Below, in pieces: positions 34,629 through 43,686 of a DNA stretch of 64,000 nucleotides. The notes beneath the pieces were generated by a model, which was not told the origin of the DNA, did no database searches, and saw nothing but the letters and a program-made list of their open reading frames with translations. The stretch spans positions 372,001 to 436,000 of the forward strand of contig NZ_QHLZ01000002.1 in the NCBI RefSeq assembly GCF_003185915.1, written 5' to 3'. The DNA comes from Arthrobacter psychrochitiniphilus (lineage in GTDB: Bacteria; Actinomycetota; Actinomycetes; Actinomycetales; Micrococcaceae). A program made the translations under genes and the position numbers. Every line of letters begins with the position of its first letter. The first letter of the stretch is position 1.

Positions 34629-37514
34629 TTACTGCCCTGTTACGGGAATCTCGCGGGAAACCACCTCGGCCAACACTTCCAGCACATGCCGGTAGTCTGC
34701 GCCCGTGGCCCGGGTCATTCCCAGCTCGCAGGTCCGGTTGCAGGAAGCATGCACAGCTGCGCCCATCGCCACTACATCGCCGGCTTGTGCGGCCGTAGCT
34801 GATTCCGTGAGTTCCGGATGCAGCATGCCCCGGTCTCCAGCAAATCCGCAGCAACCCCAGCTTTCCGGCACCTGAACTGTTTCTGCAGCGGCCTCGGCGA
34901 TCTGCAAGAGGGCGGGGTTCAGGCCCATCCGGGCGGATGAACATGTGGGGTGCAAGGCCATCGATTCCACCCGTTTCCAGGTCCCCTGTAGTAGCGGCAG
35001 CAGCGCCGCAGCGGTAAATTCCACGGCATCCACCACCCTCAACGGCCGCTGGCCAGGGTCCAGAACCTCGGTTTCAATGGTGTGTAGCAGCCCTTCCGTG
35101 CAGCTTGAGGCATCACAAATAACCTCCAGCTCGCCGTCCCGGGTTGCCTTGCGGAGCAACTTCAGTGTCCGTGCATGCATCGTCTCCAGCCCGGCCGCCA
35201 TCCCCTTGGAGGACCACGGCGTTCCACAACACGCATCGGAAATACCCTCCGGAACTAACAGCTCCACCCCGGCAGCCGTGCACAATTGCTCAAAACTTGC
35301 CTGCACCCCGGCATTGCCGTCACCGGCAGGGCCGAACATCACGTTGACACAGGCGGGGAAGTACACGGCCGCCGGAACACCGGACGGTGCTGGCCGGCGT
35401 CGCGCCTTCCCACCGGACGGCAATTCGGAGGAGTACAGCGGCAGCGTGTCCGCCCCAAGCACCTTCCGCCCCAATCTATTCACAGGCTGCATGGCCACAG
35501 AGGGCACCTTCGCGGCAAGGCTCAGTGCCAGCCCGGCACTTTGGGTGAGCGCACCCCAGTGTTTGGCGACGGTCCCCCACACAGCACTTTCTCCCATGCC
35601 GGCGTCCTTGGTGCGCAGGCGCTTGACCATGGTGCCGGTGTTGATATCCACGGGGCAGGCGGTCTGACACATGCCATCCACTGCGCAGGTGTCAATACCG
35701 GCGTAGTCATAGTCCTTGGCGAGGGCTTCGGCGAGCTCAGTGTCCCCGCGCTGGCGGGCCGCCTCCATGTCGCGCAGGGTGACAATACGCTGCCGCGGGG
35801 TCAAGGTCAGGTTCTTGCTGGGGCATACGGGTTCGCAATATCCGCAGGAGACGCAGCGGTCCACTTCGGGATCAACCTCCGGCGGTGCCAATTTTATATG
35901 GCGCAAGTGTGCTGTTGGATCGTCGTCCAAAATAACGCCGGGGTTGAGCATGCCGGAGGGATCGCACAGCTCCTTGATTCTGCGCATAACACCGTAGAGC
36001 TCATCGCCGTATTGGCGGCGCACAAAGGGCGCCATGACGCGGCCAGTGCCGTGCTCGGCCTTGAGTGAGCCACCCTCACCGAGCACCACATCCACCATGT
36101 CCTCGGTGAAAGATGAGTAGCGGCTCAGCTCGTCCGCACTGGAGAACTTGTCAGTCAACATGAAGTGGATATTGCCGTCCTTGGCATGTCCAAAAATGAC
36201 GGAATTAGCATAGTTGTACTTATTAAAGAGGGTGTTCAATTCTAGGCAGGTGCGGGCCAGTGCCGGGACCGGGACCACCACGTCCTCTAATAGCGCAGTG
36301 GTGCCCTGCGGGCGGGCGCCGGCCACCGAGGTGTACAACCCCTTACGCAGGTGCCAGAGCTCCGCTCGAATCGTGGGATCTGAGCTGAAATCCGCTGGCC
36401 CGTCCAGCCCCAGCGATCCTGCGAGCGCCACAGCCTTGGCGTTGAGGTCCACAAGTTCCGCCGCACTGCCACTCTGATATTCCACCAGCAGGGCGGCGTG
36501 CTGCTCCACACGCAGATCCCGCACCACACCGGGCACCTGGGTGAGTCCCTGACCCACTTTCAATGAGAGCGAATCGAGCAATTCAACGGTGGCGGCGCCG
36601 CTGTCCACCAGCGCTGGCAAGGCCATGTTGGCGGCATGCAGATCCTTGAACACCAACAGCCCAGCGGTGGCATGGGCCAGTCGGGGAACAGTTCTGAAAA
36701 CTGCCTCGGCCACAAAGCCCAGAGTGCCTTCGCTGCCTACTATCAAGTGGGCCAGAATGTCCACAGGATCATCAAAGTCCAAGAGTGAATTGAGCCCGTA
36801 ACCCATGGTGTTTTTCATGGCGAACTGGCGCTCAATGGTGGCCCGGGAGGCCGGGTTGCTGCGGACTCGCTGCGCAAGTTCGCCCAGTCCTTTGAAAAGT
36901 TCGGGCTCTAGGGAGCGCAGCCGGGCGGAGGCATCCGGGGCGCCCGTGTCAATCACGGTGCCGCTGGGGAGCACAAGCGTCAGGGATTCAAGGGTCCGGT
37001 ATGCGTTATCGGTAATGCCGCAGGCCATTCCTGAGGAGTTGTTGGCTACCACCCCGCCAATGGTGCAGGCAGCTTCACTGGCCGGGTCCGGGCCGAATTT
37101 GTAGCCAAAGCGCAGCAGCCGTGCATTTAGATCCCGCACCGTAACCCCCGGTTGCACACGGACCCGGGCACCGCCGTCGAGCACTTCAATACTGCGAAAG
37201 TTCTTGCGCACATCAACCAGCAGCCCGCCACTAACGGCCTGCCCGCTCAGGCTCGTGCCACCGGAGCGAAGTGTCAGCTCCAGCCCATGGGTGGCGCTGA
37301 CGCGCATGAGATTAGCAACCTCGGCAGCATCCGCAGGGACCGCCACGGCCTGTGGAATCAGGAGAAAATGGGAGGCGTCATGCGCGTTGGCGTGCCGGTC
37401 AAGGGCGCGGGTCCGGGTCTGTGCCGGGTCCGCCATAGCGGCGCGGATCTCCCGCTCTAAGAATCCGCCCAGCGTTGTTGTGTCCCCAGTAATTCCGTGT
37501 GTCTGCGCCGCCAT
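34629..37514 (-). CDS. FAD- and Fe-S-containing D-2-hydroxyacid dehydrogenase (Dld/glycolate oxidase-like)
   Basis: 961 residues in one chain. The N-terminal FAD-binding_4 domain has LRSGGTSLSGQAVSGGLLVD and IGGVVANNSSGM. The FAD-oxidase C domain follows (AEHGTGRVMAPFVRRQYG). Two ferredoxin-like clusters are CVSCGYCEPVCPSKN (about 550) and CAVDGMCQTACPVDINTG (about 615). Two CCG domains (ACCGTPWSSKG about 760, WGCCGFAGDRG about 885) are of the GlcF/heterodisulfide reductase type. D-lactate or D-2-hydroxyglutarate is the usual substrate. ATG 37514 follows AAAGGGG; the frame extends to 37601 without an SD. It is divergent from the RraA-like gene. Confidence 0.92.
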   Translation of the reverse strand: MAAQTHGITGDTTTLGGFLEREIRAAMADPAQTRTRALDRHANAHDASHFLLIPQAVAVPADAAEVANLMRVSATHGLELTLRSGGTSLSGQAVSGGLLVDVRKNFRSIEVLDGGARVRVQPGVTVRDLNARLLRFGYKFGPDPASEAACTIGGVVANNSSGMACGITDNAYRTLESLTLVLPSGTVIDTGAPDASARLRSLEPELFKGLGELAQRVRSNPASRATIERQFAMKNTMGYGLNSLLDFDDPVDILAHLIVGSEGTLGFVAEAVFRTVPRLAHATAGLLVFKDLHAANMALPALVDSGAATVELLDSLSLKVGQGLTQVPGVVRDLRVEQHAALLVEYQSGSAAELVDLNAKAVALAGSLGLDGPADFSSDPTIRAELWHLRKGLYTSVAGARPQGTTALLEDVVVPVPALARTCLELNTLFNKYNYANSVIFGHAKDGNIHFMLTDKFSSADELSRYSSFTEDMVDVVLGEGGSLKAEHGTGRVMAPFVRRQYGDELYGVMRRIKELCDPSGMLNPGVILDDDPTAHLRHIKLAPPEVDPEVDRCVSCGYCEPVCPSKNLTLTPRQRIVTLRDMEAARQRGDTELAEALAKDYDYAGIDTCAVDGMCQTACPVDINTGTMVKRLRTKDAGMGESAVWGTVAKHWGALTQSAGLALSLAAKVPSVAMQPVNRLGRKVLGADTLPLYSSELPSGGKARRRPAPSGVPAAVYFPACVNVMFGPAGDGNAGVQASFEQLCTAAGVELLVPEGISDACCGTPWSSKGMAAGLETMHARTLKLLRKATRDGELEVICDASSCTEGLLHTIETEVLDPGQRPLRVVDAVEFTAAALLPLLQGTWKRVESMALHPTCSSARMGLNPALLQIAEAAAETVQVPESWGCCGFAGDRGMLHPELTESATAAQAGDVVAMGAAVHASCNRTCELGMTRATGADYRHVLEVLAEVVSREIPVTGQ

Positions 37515-37652
37515 CCCAACCCCTTTGCATTCCCTGCTAAATTCCGCTGCGCCAGAAACGCAGCGCCCTCGCTTCTGTTGGAGGTATCCCTCGCGTTCCA
37601 CGAGTATTGCACCTTATGCTGGCCAAAGACGATCTCACAGAACAGGAACACT

Positions 37653-38120
37653 TTGGGTATCTCTACGGCAGATATGTATGACGAACGGGGGCCGGAGCTG
37701 GCCTCCGTCTCGCTGCAATTTCGGGACTTTGGCGCCGTGGCCGCTTTCAGCGGACCGGCCCGGACCATTCAATGCCACCGGGACAACGGGCTGGTGAAGG
37801 CGGTTCTGGCCACACCAGGGAACGGTTCGGTCCTTGTGGTGGACGGCGGCGGCTCCCTTCAGAGCGCCCTGATGGGGGACATGATTGCCCAATCTGCTGT
37901 GGATCATGGCTGGGCGGGCGTCATTATCAACGGCGCCATCCGCGACTCCGTGGCCATCGGCACCCTGGACCTGGGGGTAAAGGCGCTGGGCACCAACCCG
38001 GCCAAGAGCGCCAAGGACGGCTTGGGCCACCTGGATGGAACCGTGCGTCTAGGTGACGTTCAGATCCGTCCCGGGGCCATGATCTATGCCGATCCAGACG
38101 GAATTCTAGTATCCGGCTAG
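37653..38120 (+). CDS. RraA-family protein (aldolase-like or RNase E inhibitor-like)
   Basis: 155 residues. The sequence reads STADMYDERGPELASV at the start, then LVVDGGGSLQSALMGDMIAQ and GVIINGAIRDSVAI (the conserved G-x-x-R-D loop). DGLGHLDGTVRLGDVQIRPG and GAMIYADPDGILV complete the fold. Such proteins are 4-hydroxy-4-methyl-2-oxoglutarate aldolase or oxaloacetate decarboxylase relatives; in E. coli RraA inhibits RNase E. TTG 37653 with AGGA 6 nt upstream fits the conserved N-terminus better than ATG 37674. It is divergent from the D-2-hydroxyacid dehydrogenase. Confidence 0.88.
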   Translation: MGISTADMYDERGPELASVSLQFRDFGAVAAFSGPARTIQCHRDNGLVKAVLATPGNGSVLVVDGGGSLQSALMGDMIAQSAVDHGWAGVIINGAIRDSVAIGTLDLGVKALGTNPAKSAKDGLGHLDGTVRLGDVQIRPGAMIYADPDGILVSG

Positions 38121-38337
38121 ATGGCAGGGACGTCCTCATTGGTAGATAGACTTTACAGATAGGGCAGGACTACGAGGATAACTATTTCTCCGATCTCACA
38201 GCGGCCGAACCGCTGAGCCCTATCGCTGCAACCTAGCCCAAATTAATCCGCTTCCGAGCGGAAGGCCTCTTCAAATACGGCTTCTCTTGTGGCAGAGTCG
38301 AGTTACCTCAGTAATTTCTAGAGTGGAGAAAGCCATC

Positions 38338-38553
38338 ATGATCGAAATGTTGCACAATGCCGGCGTCAAGAGCGAGTACGCATACGCAGGGGGATTCGCA
38401 TCCATCGCGCTCTCCCTAGGTTCTTGGCTGGTCAGCCGGGCCAAATCCGACCATTCCAAGGCCCAATCGGACCGGTGGGGCATTTTTGTTGGCCATTGGG
38501 CACCTACGTTCTTCGCCCTAGGTGTGGCACTAAAACTTGAGGAAAAGAAATAA
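38338..38553 (+). CDS. small conserved membrane protein
   Basis: 71 residues. A hydrophobic stretch (about 14-27, GGFASIALSLGSWLV) and a second (about 47-62, GIFVGHWAPTFFALGVAL) are joined by a basic loop (SRAKSDHSKAQSDRW), giving two membrane spans. Similar small proteins with a W-G-I-F-V-G-x-W-A-P-T-F motif occur across actinobacteria, without known function. ATG 38338 follows GGAG. It is monocistronic, with a GAGGGT/ACCCTC hairpin (38556-38571) after the stop. Confidence 0.75.
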   Translation: MIEMLHNAGVKSEYAYAGGFASIALSLGSWLVSRAKSDHSKAQSDRWGIFVGHWAPTFFALGVALKLEEKK

Positions 38554-38673
38554 CAGAGGGTGTAAACCCTCGCCGCACTGACGGGATTCTCATGTGCGGT
38601 GCCGTGTGCTCTGCCAGAGCAATTTGCGCCCCATTTTTATCAGATCCGTCAACAATAAGAGCGCGAGTTTGAA

Positions 38674-38712
38674 CTGCTACTAACTTGGCTGCTCCTGCCA
38701 AGTTAGTAGCAG
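38674..38712. repeat. perfect 16-bp inverted repeat with 7-nt loop
   Basis: Arms at 38674-38689 and 38697-38712. It lies between convergent genes and lacks a T-run, so it may be a terminator or a residual palindromic element. Confidence 0.75.
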
Positions 38713-38795
38713 ACCCATAGACCATCACAGCAATCTGTGTGTCAGATGGATACGTGCACTACCGTTTTTTACCCCTGTGCCTTGTTCCCTTGGCC

Positions 38796-39461
38796 CTATC
38801 CGGGGAACGGACGCATGGCCACGGCCCGGACTGGGGAACCGTCCAAGCCCATTAGTCGCAGCGGCAGCGCAGAGAACAGTGGATCTTTCCACGTTATGTC
38901 TGCCAAGTTGGTGAGGTTCTCAATGATGGCACCTCCTGCTCCTAGAATGTGCTGGTGCACGGGCAAGTGCAGCGGAGCCTCTGTCTGCGTCTCCGGTGTG
39001 GGATCTGGATTCAGTGAGTCCACACCGATGACAGAAACCCCTTGGGCCAGCAAGTGCGCGGCAATGTCCGGGTCCAGGTAGGGATGGTCAAGGTAAGCGG
39101 ATGTGTTGAAGTATGCGGACCAGCCCGTGTGGAAAAGTACAATGGTGCCTGGCTTGAGGTTGTTCAGCTGGGCTTCGACCGTACTGAACTCGATCATGCT
39201 GCGGGGGGCAGCCCCCGGCACGTGGACGATCCGCGCGGGGCCGTACAGCCTCGCCAGATCTAGCTCGTCAACGGCCATGCCGCCGTCGACGGTGTGCAGG
39301 GGAGCATCAACATGGGTGCCGGTGTGAGTGCCCAGATGGAGTTCAGCGACTTGGAATCCATCGGCGGCGTTGGTGGCCACTTCATTCGATGAAACAACCG
39401 GATCCCCCGGGAAAACCTGCATTCCGGTGGAAACGGGCTGGCTCAGGTCAACGATGTGCAT
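38796..39461 (-). CDS. cyclase-family metal-dependent hydrolase (KynB-like)
   Basis: 221 residues. The metal-binding motif HTGTHVDAPLH (about 45-55) is the HxGTHxDxPxH signature, and MHIVDLSQPVSTGMQVFPGDP is the typical N-terminus. Relatives are kynurenine formamidases and isatin hydrolases, which act on cyclic or N-formyl substrates; the substrate here is not fixed. The gene overlaps the NCS1 permease by 14 nt, so the permease may import the compound it opens. Confidence 0.9.
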   Translation of the reverse strand: MHIVDLSQPVSTGMQVFPGDPVVSSNEVATNAADGFQVAELHLGTHTGTHVDAPLHTVDGGMAVDELDLARLYGPARIVHVPGAAPRSMIEFSTVEAQLNNLKPGTIVLFHTGWSAYFNTSAYLDHPYLDPDIAAHLLAQGVSVIGVDSLNPDPTPETQTEAPLHLPVHQHILGAGGAIIENLTNLADITWKDPLFSALPLRLMGLDGSPVRAVAMRPFPG

Positions 39462-40896
39462 TTTCTTGTCTTTCTGGGTTGCTTGATTCGGGCTCTGTCA
39501 CCGTCAGGTGGCGTGAGACCGGTTTGTCTGTCCTGATGCTCCGGGTGAGCAGCGCCCACCCGAGGTAAAGGGCAAAAGAAATGACGAAAGTGGGGATGGT
39601 GGCACCAATAGGACTGGGCGCCACATAGGTCAAGATGACTGAGGTGCCGGCGCCCACCAACCACACGGCAATCGCGGCGATGTTCACCCCGCCCTGGTAC
39701 CAAAAGCGCCCACCGCGGCCACGCAGGATGTCCGAGCCGTAGTAGCACTTGTTCACGATGTAGTAGTCCACGATCATGATGGCAAACACGGGCAGGAACA
39801 ACGCGCCAACAACTGTCAGGAACGAGGTGAATTGTTCCAGGAGTGCCAGCCATGTTGCTCCTAGGACGGAGATGGCCCCCAGAACCAGCGCAGTGGGCAG
39901 GAACCGGATCCTGCGTGAGGGGGCCATATTCACCACCGAGGAGACCATGCCGTAGACAACCATGGTGTTAGTTGCCATTACGGAGAGGAAAATGACGATC
40001 GCCAGCGGAGCGCCAAAGGCGGCAACAATGACCGTCGGGTCGAATCCAAGCGCATCACCGCCCGACAGCACCACGTATCCGATGGCGGTGGCCCCCAAGC
40101 TCATCGACAGGACTGTGGAGACAACGTACCCAATGCCTGAACCCACTACCCCCGCGGCCTGTGTCTTGGCCAGCCGGTTGAATTCGGCGGATAGCACCGT
40201 CCACGAGATGGCCGTGGCAATGACGACGTCAAGCACGGTGATGCCTGACCAGCCCAAAGTGGTGTCCACCTTGATGGCGGCGAAATCAGCAGGCGGGTGC
40301 GAGGTAAAGGCAACAATGAAGATGTAGGCCATGATGGCGAGAATTACCAGCGCAAGCCATGGCTCAACCTTGGCAATACCAGCGTGACCAAATATTGCCA
40401 ACCCAACAACAAACAGCTGGCACAGGACGGAGAAGAGCACTGGATTCGAGAAGCCGGTGGCCTGCTCAACCAGGAAATTGACCGTCACCCCTGCCAGCAT
40501 GGCCTGGACCCAGCTCCAGCCCATCAGGATCACCACGTTGGCGGCCACTGCAAGGAAGGATCCCCGGAGGCCAAAGGCTCCCTTGGTCAGTGACATGGTG
40601 GGAAGCCCTGTTCGGGTCCCCATGTTGCCGATGAGCACCAGAACCACACCGCCTACTAGAGACCCGGCAATGATCAGCCCGATGGCTAGGGGCCATGAGA
40701 CTCCGGGGACAAATAGCGTTCCGGTCAGGAGGGTGGTGACCACAAGATTGGCCGCCAGCCAAATAAGGCCTATGCGCCGGGCGCCAAGGGTGCCCTTGAT
40801 GGGGCCGTAGCCATCGGAATCGGCGTTAAGCCGCTTGGAGAGCCGGCCCCAGGGGGAGAGCCCGCTTCTTCGCTGAGCACTCACTTCGGTATTCAT
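39448..40896 (-). CDS. NCS1-family nucleobase/allantoin-type permease
   Basis: 482 residues with about 12 helices. NCS1 features include the N-terminal WLAANLVVTTLLTG region, SLTKGAFGLRGSFLAVAANV and MGWSWVQAMLAGVTVN in helices 2-3, and FLPVFAIMIVDYYIVNKCYY near the end. It imports cytosine, purines, hydantoins or allantoin in known members. The start is uncertain: ATG 40896, or GTG 40902, which has GAGG at better spacing; the frame continues upstream to 41022. It overlaps the cyclase gene. Promoter at 40975-41003. Confidence 0.9.
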   Translation of the reverse strand: MNTEVSAQRRSGLSPWGRLSKRLNADSDGYGPIKGTLGARRIGLIWLAANLVVTTLLTGTLFVPGVSWPLAIGLIIAGSLVGGVVLVLIGNMGTRTGLPTMSLTKGAFGLRGSFLAVAANVVILMGWSWVQAMLAGVTVNFLVEQATGFSNPVLFSVLCQLFVVGLAIFGHAGIAKVEPWLALVILAIMAYIFIVAFTSHPPADFAAIKVDTTLGWSGITVLDVVIATAISWTVLSAEFNRLAKTQAAGVVGSGIGYVVSTVLSMSLGATAIGYVVLSGGDALGFDPTVIVAAFGAPLAIVIFLSVMATNTMVVYGMVSSVVNMAPSRRIRFLPTALVLGAISVLGATWLALLEQFTSFLTVVGALFLPVFAIMIVDYYIVNKCYYGSDILRGRGGRFWYQGGVNIAAIAVWLVGAGTSVILTYVAPSPIGATIPTFVISFALYLGWALLTRSIRTDKPVSRHLTVTEPESSNPERQENAHR

Positions 40897-40944
40897 GGGC
40901 ACTGGCGCCTCAACATTCACTAGCGGACGAAATTGGTAAACAAA

Positions 40945-41003
40945 TGTTGTCTGAAAGAAAACTTTTGTTGTCCCATCTTGTGTGAAGCCCGACACATTGT
41001 CAA
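40945..41003 (-). promoter_or_regulatory. promoter and two direct-repeat operators of the NCS1-cyclase operon
   Basis: TTGACA (41003-40998), 17 nt and CAAGAT (40980-40975). Downstream of the -10, TGTTGTC (+ strand) occurs at 40945-40951 and 40966-40972, exactly 21 bp apart or two helical turns. It fits a dimeric repressor or two repressor sites. Confidence 0.6.
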
Positions 41004-41297
41004 GGGGATTGATCCACCTCATTTGGAGTGTGGCGGCCCATGCTGCGTGGATTTACACTCTTGATGCCTTGATGCTCGCGACCAGCGATGGTCTGTGCAT
41101 CACCTGCCGATCCGGGAGTTGGCATGGCCACTCCTGGCACATTCCACTAGTGGAGAGTTTGGAATACAGTGCCGTCAACGGCGGAGCTGCCTTAGCCATG
41201 TTGCCGCACCCGGCACCACCAATTTCAGTACACGTCTGCACCGGGTCGATGCGCTGCAAGGGGAACGCCTGATGTGTACTTGATCGTTGGAGCGCTG

Positions 41298-41819
41298 TCA
41301 GCTCGGGGCTACGCCATCACCGGGATCGTGCTCGATCAGCGGACCTGATCGACTCGTGACCCGAGTGCCCTGCTGTGTCGTCACCGCCATGGCCAGCACC
41401 CCGAATTCGAATCCAGAGTAGCGCGTCTTACTAAATAGGCGACCTGTCTTAGGCTCTGCGCGTGCCCCAGGGCCAACTGCGGAGATATACACGTCGTGAC
41501 CCTCGTCGCCGGTGGCGAAGAAAGTGACCTGCCGCTCGAAAACCAGACCGTCGAACTGCCCGTGTAGGTCGATTATGATCTCAGCACCGACCTCGACGGC
41601 AGGATGCAGGACGTCAAGACTCCCGAGGACCAGCTCACCGACCTGCTTGAGTGAACCGTCGGCGATGCGGACGCTGATCTTTGCTGTTCCTGCCCTGACC
41701 CGACCGTCCTTCACCCAAGAATTGAAGACATCATCCCGTGGGTAGGACCCGATCGTTACCTCGTCCGCCGTCACACCAATCGCCTCCTGCCCAGGTGGTG
41801 GCCGCGACGTTCCACCCAT
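41298..41819 (-). CDS. hypothetical protein
   Basis: 173 residues starting MGGTSRPPPGQEAIGVTADE. It has alternating beta-like segments (AKISVRIADGSLKQVGELVL, IIIDLHGQFDGLVF, VYISAVGPG) and no membrane or signal segment. I recognise no family. The start is ATG 41819 (GTG 41822 in the same frame). It is not clearly linked to neighbours. Its codon pattern is compatible with coding, but independent support is limited. Confidence 0.6.
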   Translation of the reverse strand: MGGTSRPPPGQEAIGVTADEVTIGSYPRDDVFNSWVKDGRVRAGTAKISVRIADGSLKQVGELVLGSLDVLHPAVEVGAEIIIDLHGQFDGLVFERQVTFFATGDEGHDVYISAVGPGARAEPKTGRLFSKTRYSGFEFGVLAMAVTTQQGTRVTSRSGPLIEHDPGDGVAPS

Positions 41820-41876
41820 CACTGAACCCTAACATCAGCCATCCTGATCGTGCTCGGCTCGGCATACTGAGAAACG

Positions 41877-42035
41877 ATGTTTGACGTGCACCATCCGTTC
41901 GACATCACCAAAATCGTCAGCGCCGAACCCCATGACGAAGACTGTGAACCTCCGTCCTTGCAAGGAAAGTCCTTCGGGACACTACTTGAGGCCGATTTCG
42001 GCTGGTATGCAGTTGAGGGATTTACTTTCCCAGGA
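41877..42035 (+). pseudogene. possible truncated reading frame
   Basis: On the + strand the frame beginning MFDVHHPFDITKIVSAEPHD and reading on to DFGWYAVEGFTFP looks protein-like. Past 42035 it runs antisense through the thioesterase gene, so no complete product is likely. It could be the head of a gene cut by rearrangement, or chance. Low confidence. Confidence 0.2.
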
Positions 42036-42527
42036 TCAGGATTTGAAGTTTTTGACTCCCTTGAGCGGCTCCAACTGGGCTTTCTTGGACTCTGCCAGCC
42101 GCACCACCGTGCCACTCGGTTCATGGAAGAACGCCAAGACCGTCTCAGCAATGACACATTTGCTCTTTGTGACCGGATCAAAAATGGCGTAGGCAACAGT
42201 GAAGCTGGCGCCCTTGATGGCGCTGACCCACACCTCAACAACCGCCGGAATATTGCGGTAGTTCAGCGGGGCCAAGTACTTCACCCGGTGCTCCACCACC
42301 AGCGCCTGGATGTCCTGCGCAAGATCGGAAAATATTGGCAAGGCCACCTCCACTCCCGGTAGCCCGGTGCCAGCGGGTTGGCCAAAGGCGTGCACACGGG
42401 CCTCTTCCAAGATCCGCAGGACCTCTACATTGTTAATGTGCCCATAAGCATCCATGTCTGCCCAGCGCAGGGGGACATTGAGCGTAAGCCGCACTCCGGC
42501 GTCGGGCATCCCCTCAGGCACTGCCAT
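42036..42527 (-). CDS. hot-dog fold acyl-CoA thioesterase (4HBT type)
   Basis: 163 residues. LRWADMDAYGHINNVEVLRI is the 4-hydroxybenzoyl-CoA thioesterase active-site region (catalytic Asp and helix start). IPAVVEVWVSAIKGASFTVA and CVIAETVLAFFHEPSG complete the fold. It probably hydrolyses short acyl-CoA. ATG 42527 has AAGGAG 9 nt upstream. It overlaps the acetyltransferase gene by 14 nt and is second in that operon. Confidence 0.92.
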   Translation of the reverse strand: MAVPEGMPDAGVRLTLNVPLRWADMDAYGHINNVEVLRILEEARVHAFGQPAGTGLPGVEVALPIFSDLAQDIQALVVEHRVKYLAPLNYRNIPAVVEVWVSAIKGASFTVAYAIFDPVTKSKCVIAETVLAFFHEPSGTVVRLAESKKAQLEPLKGVKNFKS

Positions 42528-43134
42528 GAGTGGCGCTCCTTTTCTGTTTTTGATCCTGCCATTCTCGGTTCAAGATGGCATAGTGCGCCAAGGTGACCCA
42601 TTCACCCTTGCTCCAATCCGACTCTACAAAGGTGGCCTCCAAACGCATCCCCAGCCGGGCCATTAGCGCGGACGATTTTTCATTGCGTTCATCACAAATC
42701 CCTTCGACCCGGTGCCAACCAAAGTGGTTGAATGCCATATCCAAGGCCGCAGTACACGAAGCGAAGGCGATACCCCGGCCCTGAGCTGCCGGGCTGAATA
42801 CGAACCCAATTTCACCACGGCGCCAGTTTTCGGCATCCCATTTGAGCAACACCTCCCCCACCACCTCCGACGACGGCCCCTCCTCCACAGCAAGGTCCAA
42901 CCATTGCCCAGGGATAGTCAGGCCCTGTTGGGCCACCATGGAGGAGATTGTCAGCTCGGTGTCTGCCAGTGTCTGCGGCTGGTGCGGGAGATAACGGGCA
43001 ACCTCTGCCATTGATCTGTAGCCATTCACAGCAGGGATATCGCCCAAGGTAACGGGTCGCAGCCGAACATCACCCCGCACGAAAGGGTAGTTGGGCTGAG
43101 TTGCTACCGGGATCTTGGAGGTGTCAGCTTGCAT
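42514..43134 (-). CDS. GNAT-family N-acetyltransferase (RimJ/RimL type)
   Basis: 206 residues. The N-terminal part reads VRLRPVTLGDIPAVNGYRSM. The acetyl-CoA-binding region is IGFVFSPAAQGRGIAFASCT (Q/RxxGxG/A), then HRVEGICDERNEKSSALMAR with the conserved Asn. It is the RimJ/L-like class that acetylates protein N-termini or small molecules. It is first in a two-gene unit with the thioesterase. Confidence 0.9.
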   Translation of the reverse strand: MQADTSKIPVATQPNYPFVRGDVRLRPVTLGDIPAVNGYRSMAEVARYLPHQPQTLADTELTISSMVAQQGLTIPGQWLDLAVEEGPSSEVVGEVLLKWDAENWRRGEIGFVFSPAAQGRGIAFASCTAALDMAFNHFGWHRVEGICDERNEKSSALMARLGMRLEATFVESDWSKGEWVTLAHYAILNREWQDQKQKRSATHGSA

Positions 43135-43194
43135 GTACAGATACTAGTGCCGAATTCGCGGCAAACAGTCAGAGTGGTTCGGTAGCATGTGGCC

Positions 43195-43653
43195 ATGCCT
43201 GCCGTTCCGCTTACCCGCCGCCGTGTGGAACTTGTCTTAGTTCCCCTAGTGGCCGCCTTTTGCATGGCCTTCATCATTGGTGCCATAGTTCTTGACAGAG
43301 ATTCCGGGCCCTGCCCCGCTCCCACCTGGAACAACCAGCTCACACTCTCGCTGACGGGCAACGTTGACGCGGGTGCCGTGACTGCCTGTTCCGGAACGGA
43401 ATGCGTCCCACTGCCACCCACCTTTGCGAAGAGCTCGGCAAAAAATTCCGGCATGCTGACGCAGCAAAAGGATGGGTCCTGGCTCTTCAAAGTTGCTACA
43501 AATCCGCCCAAAGCTGTCACGTTCCGCGTTTATGACAAAGCGTGGAACGTTGTGGCTGCTCAGTCCACCGCCCTTAACTGGACCCGTATCTCAGGTGATG
43601 AGCGCTGCGGCGGACGCATGGCTTCCATCAACGTGGTGCTCAACGTCCCCTAG
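43195..43653 (+). CDS. hypothetical membrane-anchored protein
   Basis: 152 residues. An N-terminal hydrophobic segment (about 10-32, LVLVPLVAAFCMAFIIGAIV) precedes an extracellular domain of beta character (NNQLTLSLTGNVDAG...). It contains Cys in SGPCPAP, TACSGTEC and DERCGG, possibly disulfide linked. No family recognised. ATG 43195 is used; GTG 43189 is two codons earlier. The SD is weak. Confidence 0.7.
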   Translation: MPAVPLTRRRVELVLVPLVAAFCMAFIIGAIVLDRDSGPCPAPTWNNQLTLSLTGNVDAGAVTACSGTECVPLPPTFAKSSAKNSGMLTQQKDGSWLFKVATNPPKAVTFRVYDKAWNVVAAQSTALNWTRISGDERCGGRMASINVVLNVP

Positions 43654-43686
43654 GCGCATGGCTTGCTAGTGGCCGCCGAAGAAGCT

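Noticed and set aside
41877..42362. Full 161-residue + frame as a gene
   Set aside because: Most of it is antisense to the hot-dog thioesterase, whose motifs and SD are clear; only the first part was kept as a possible fragment.
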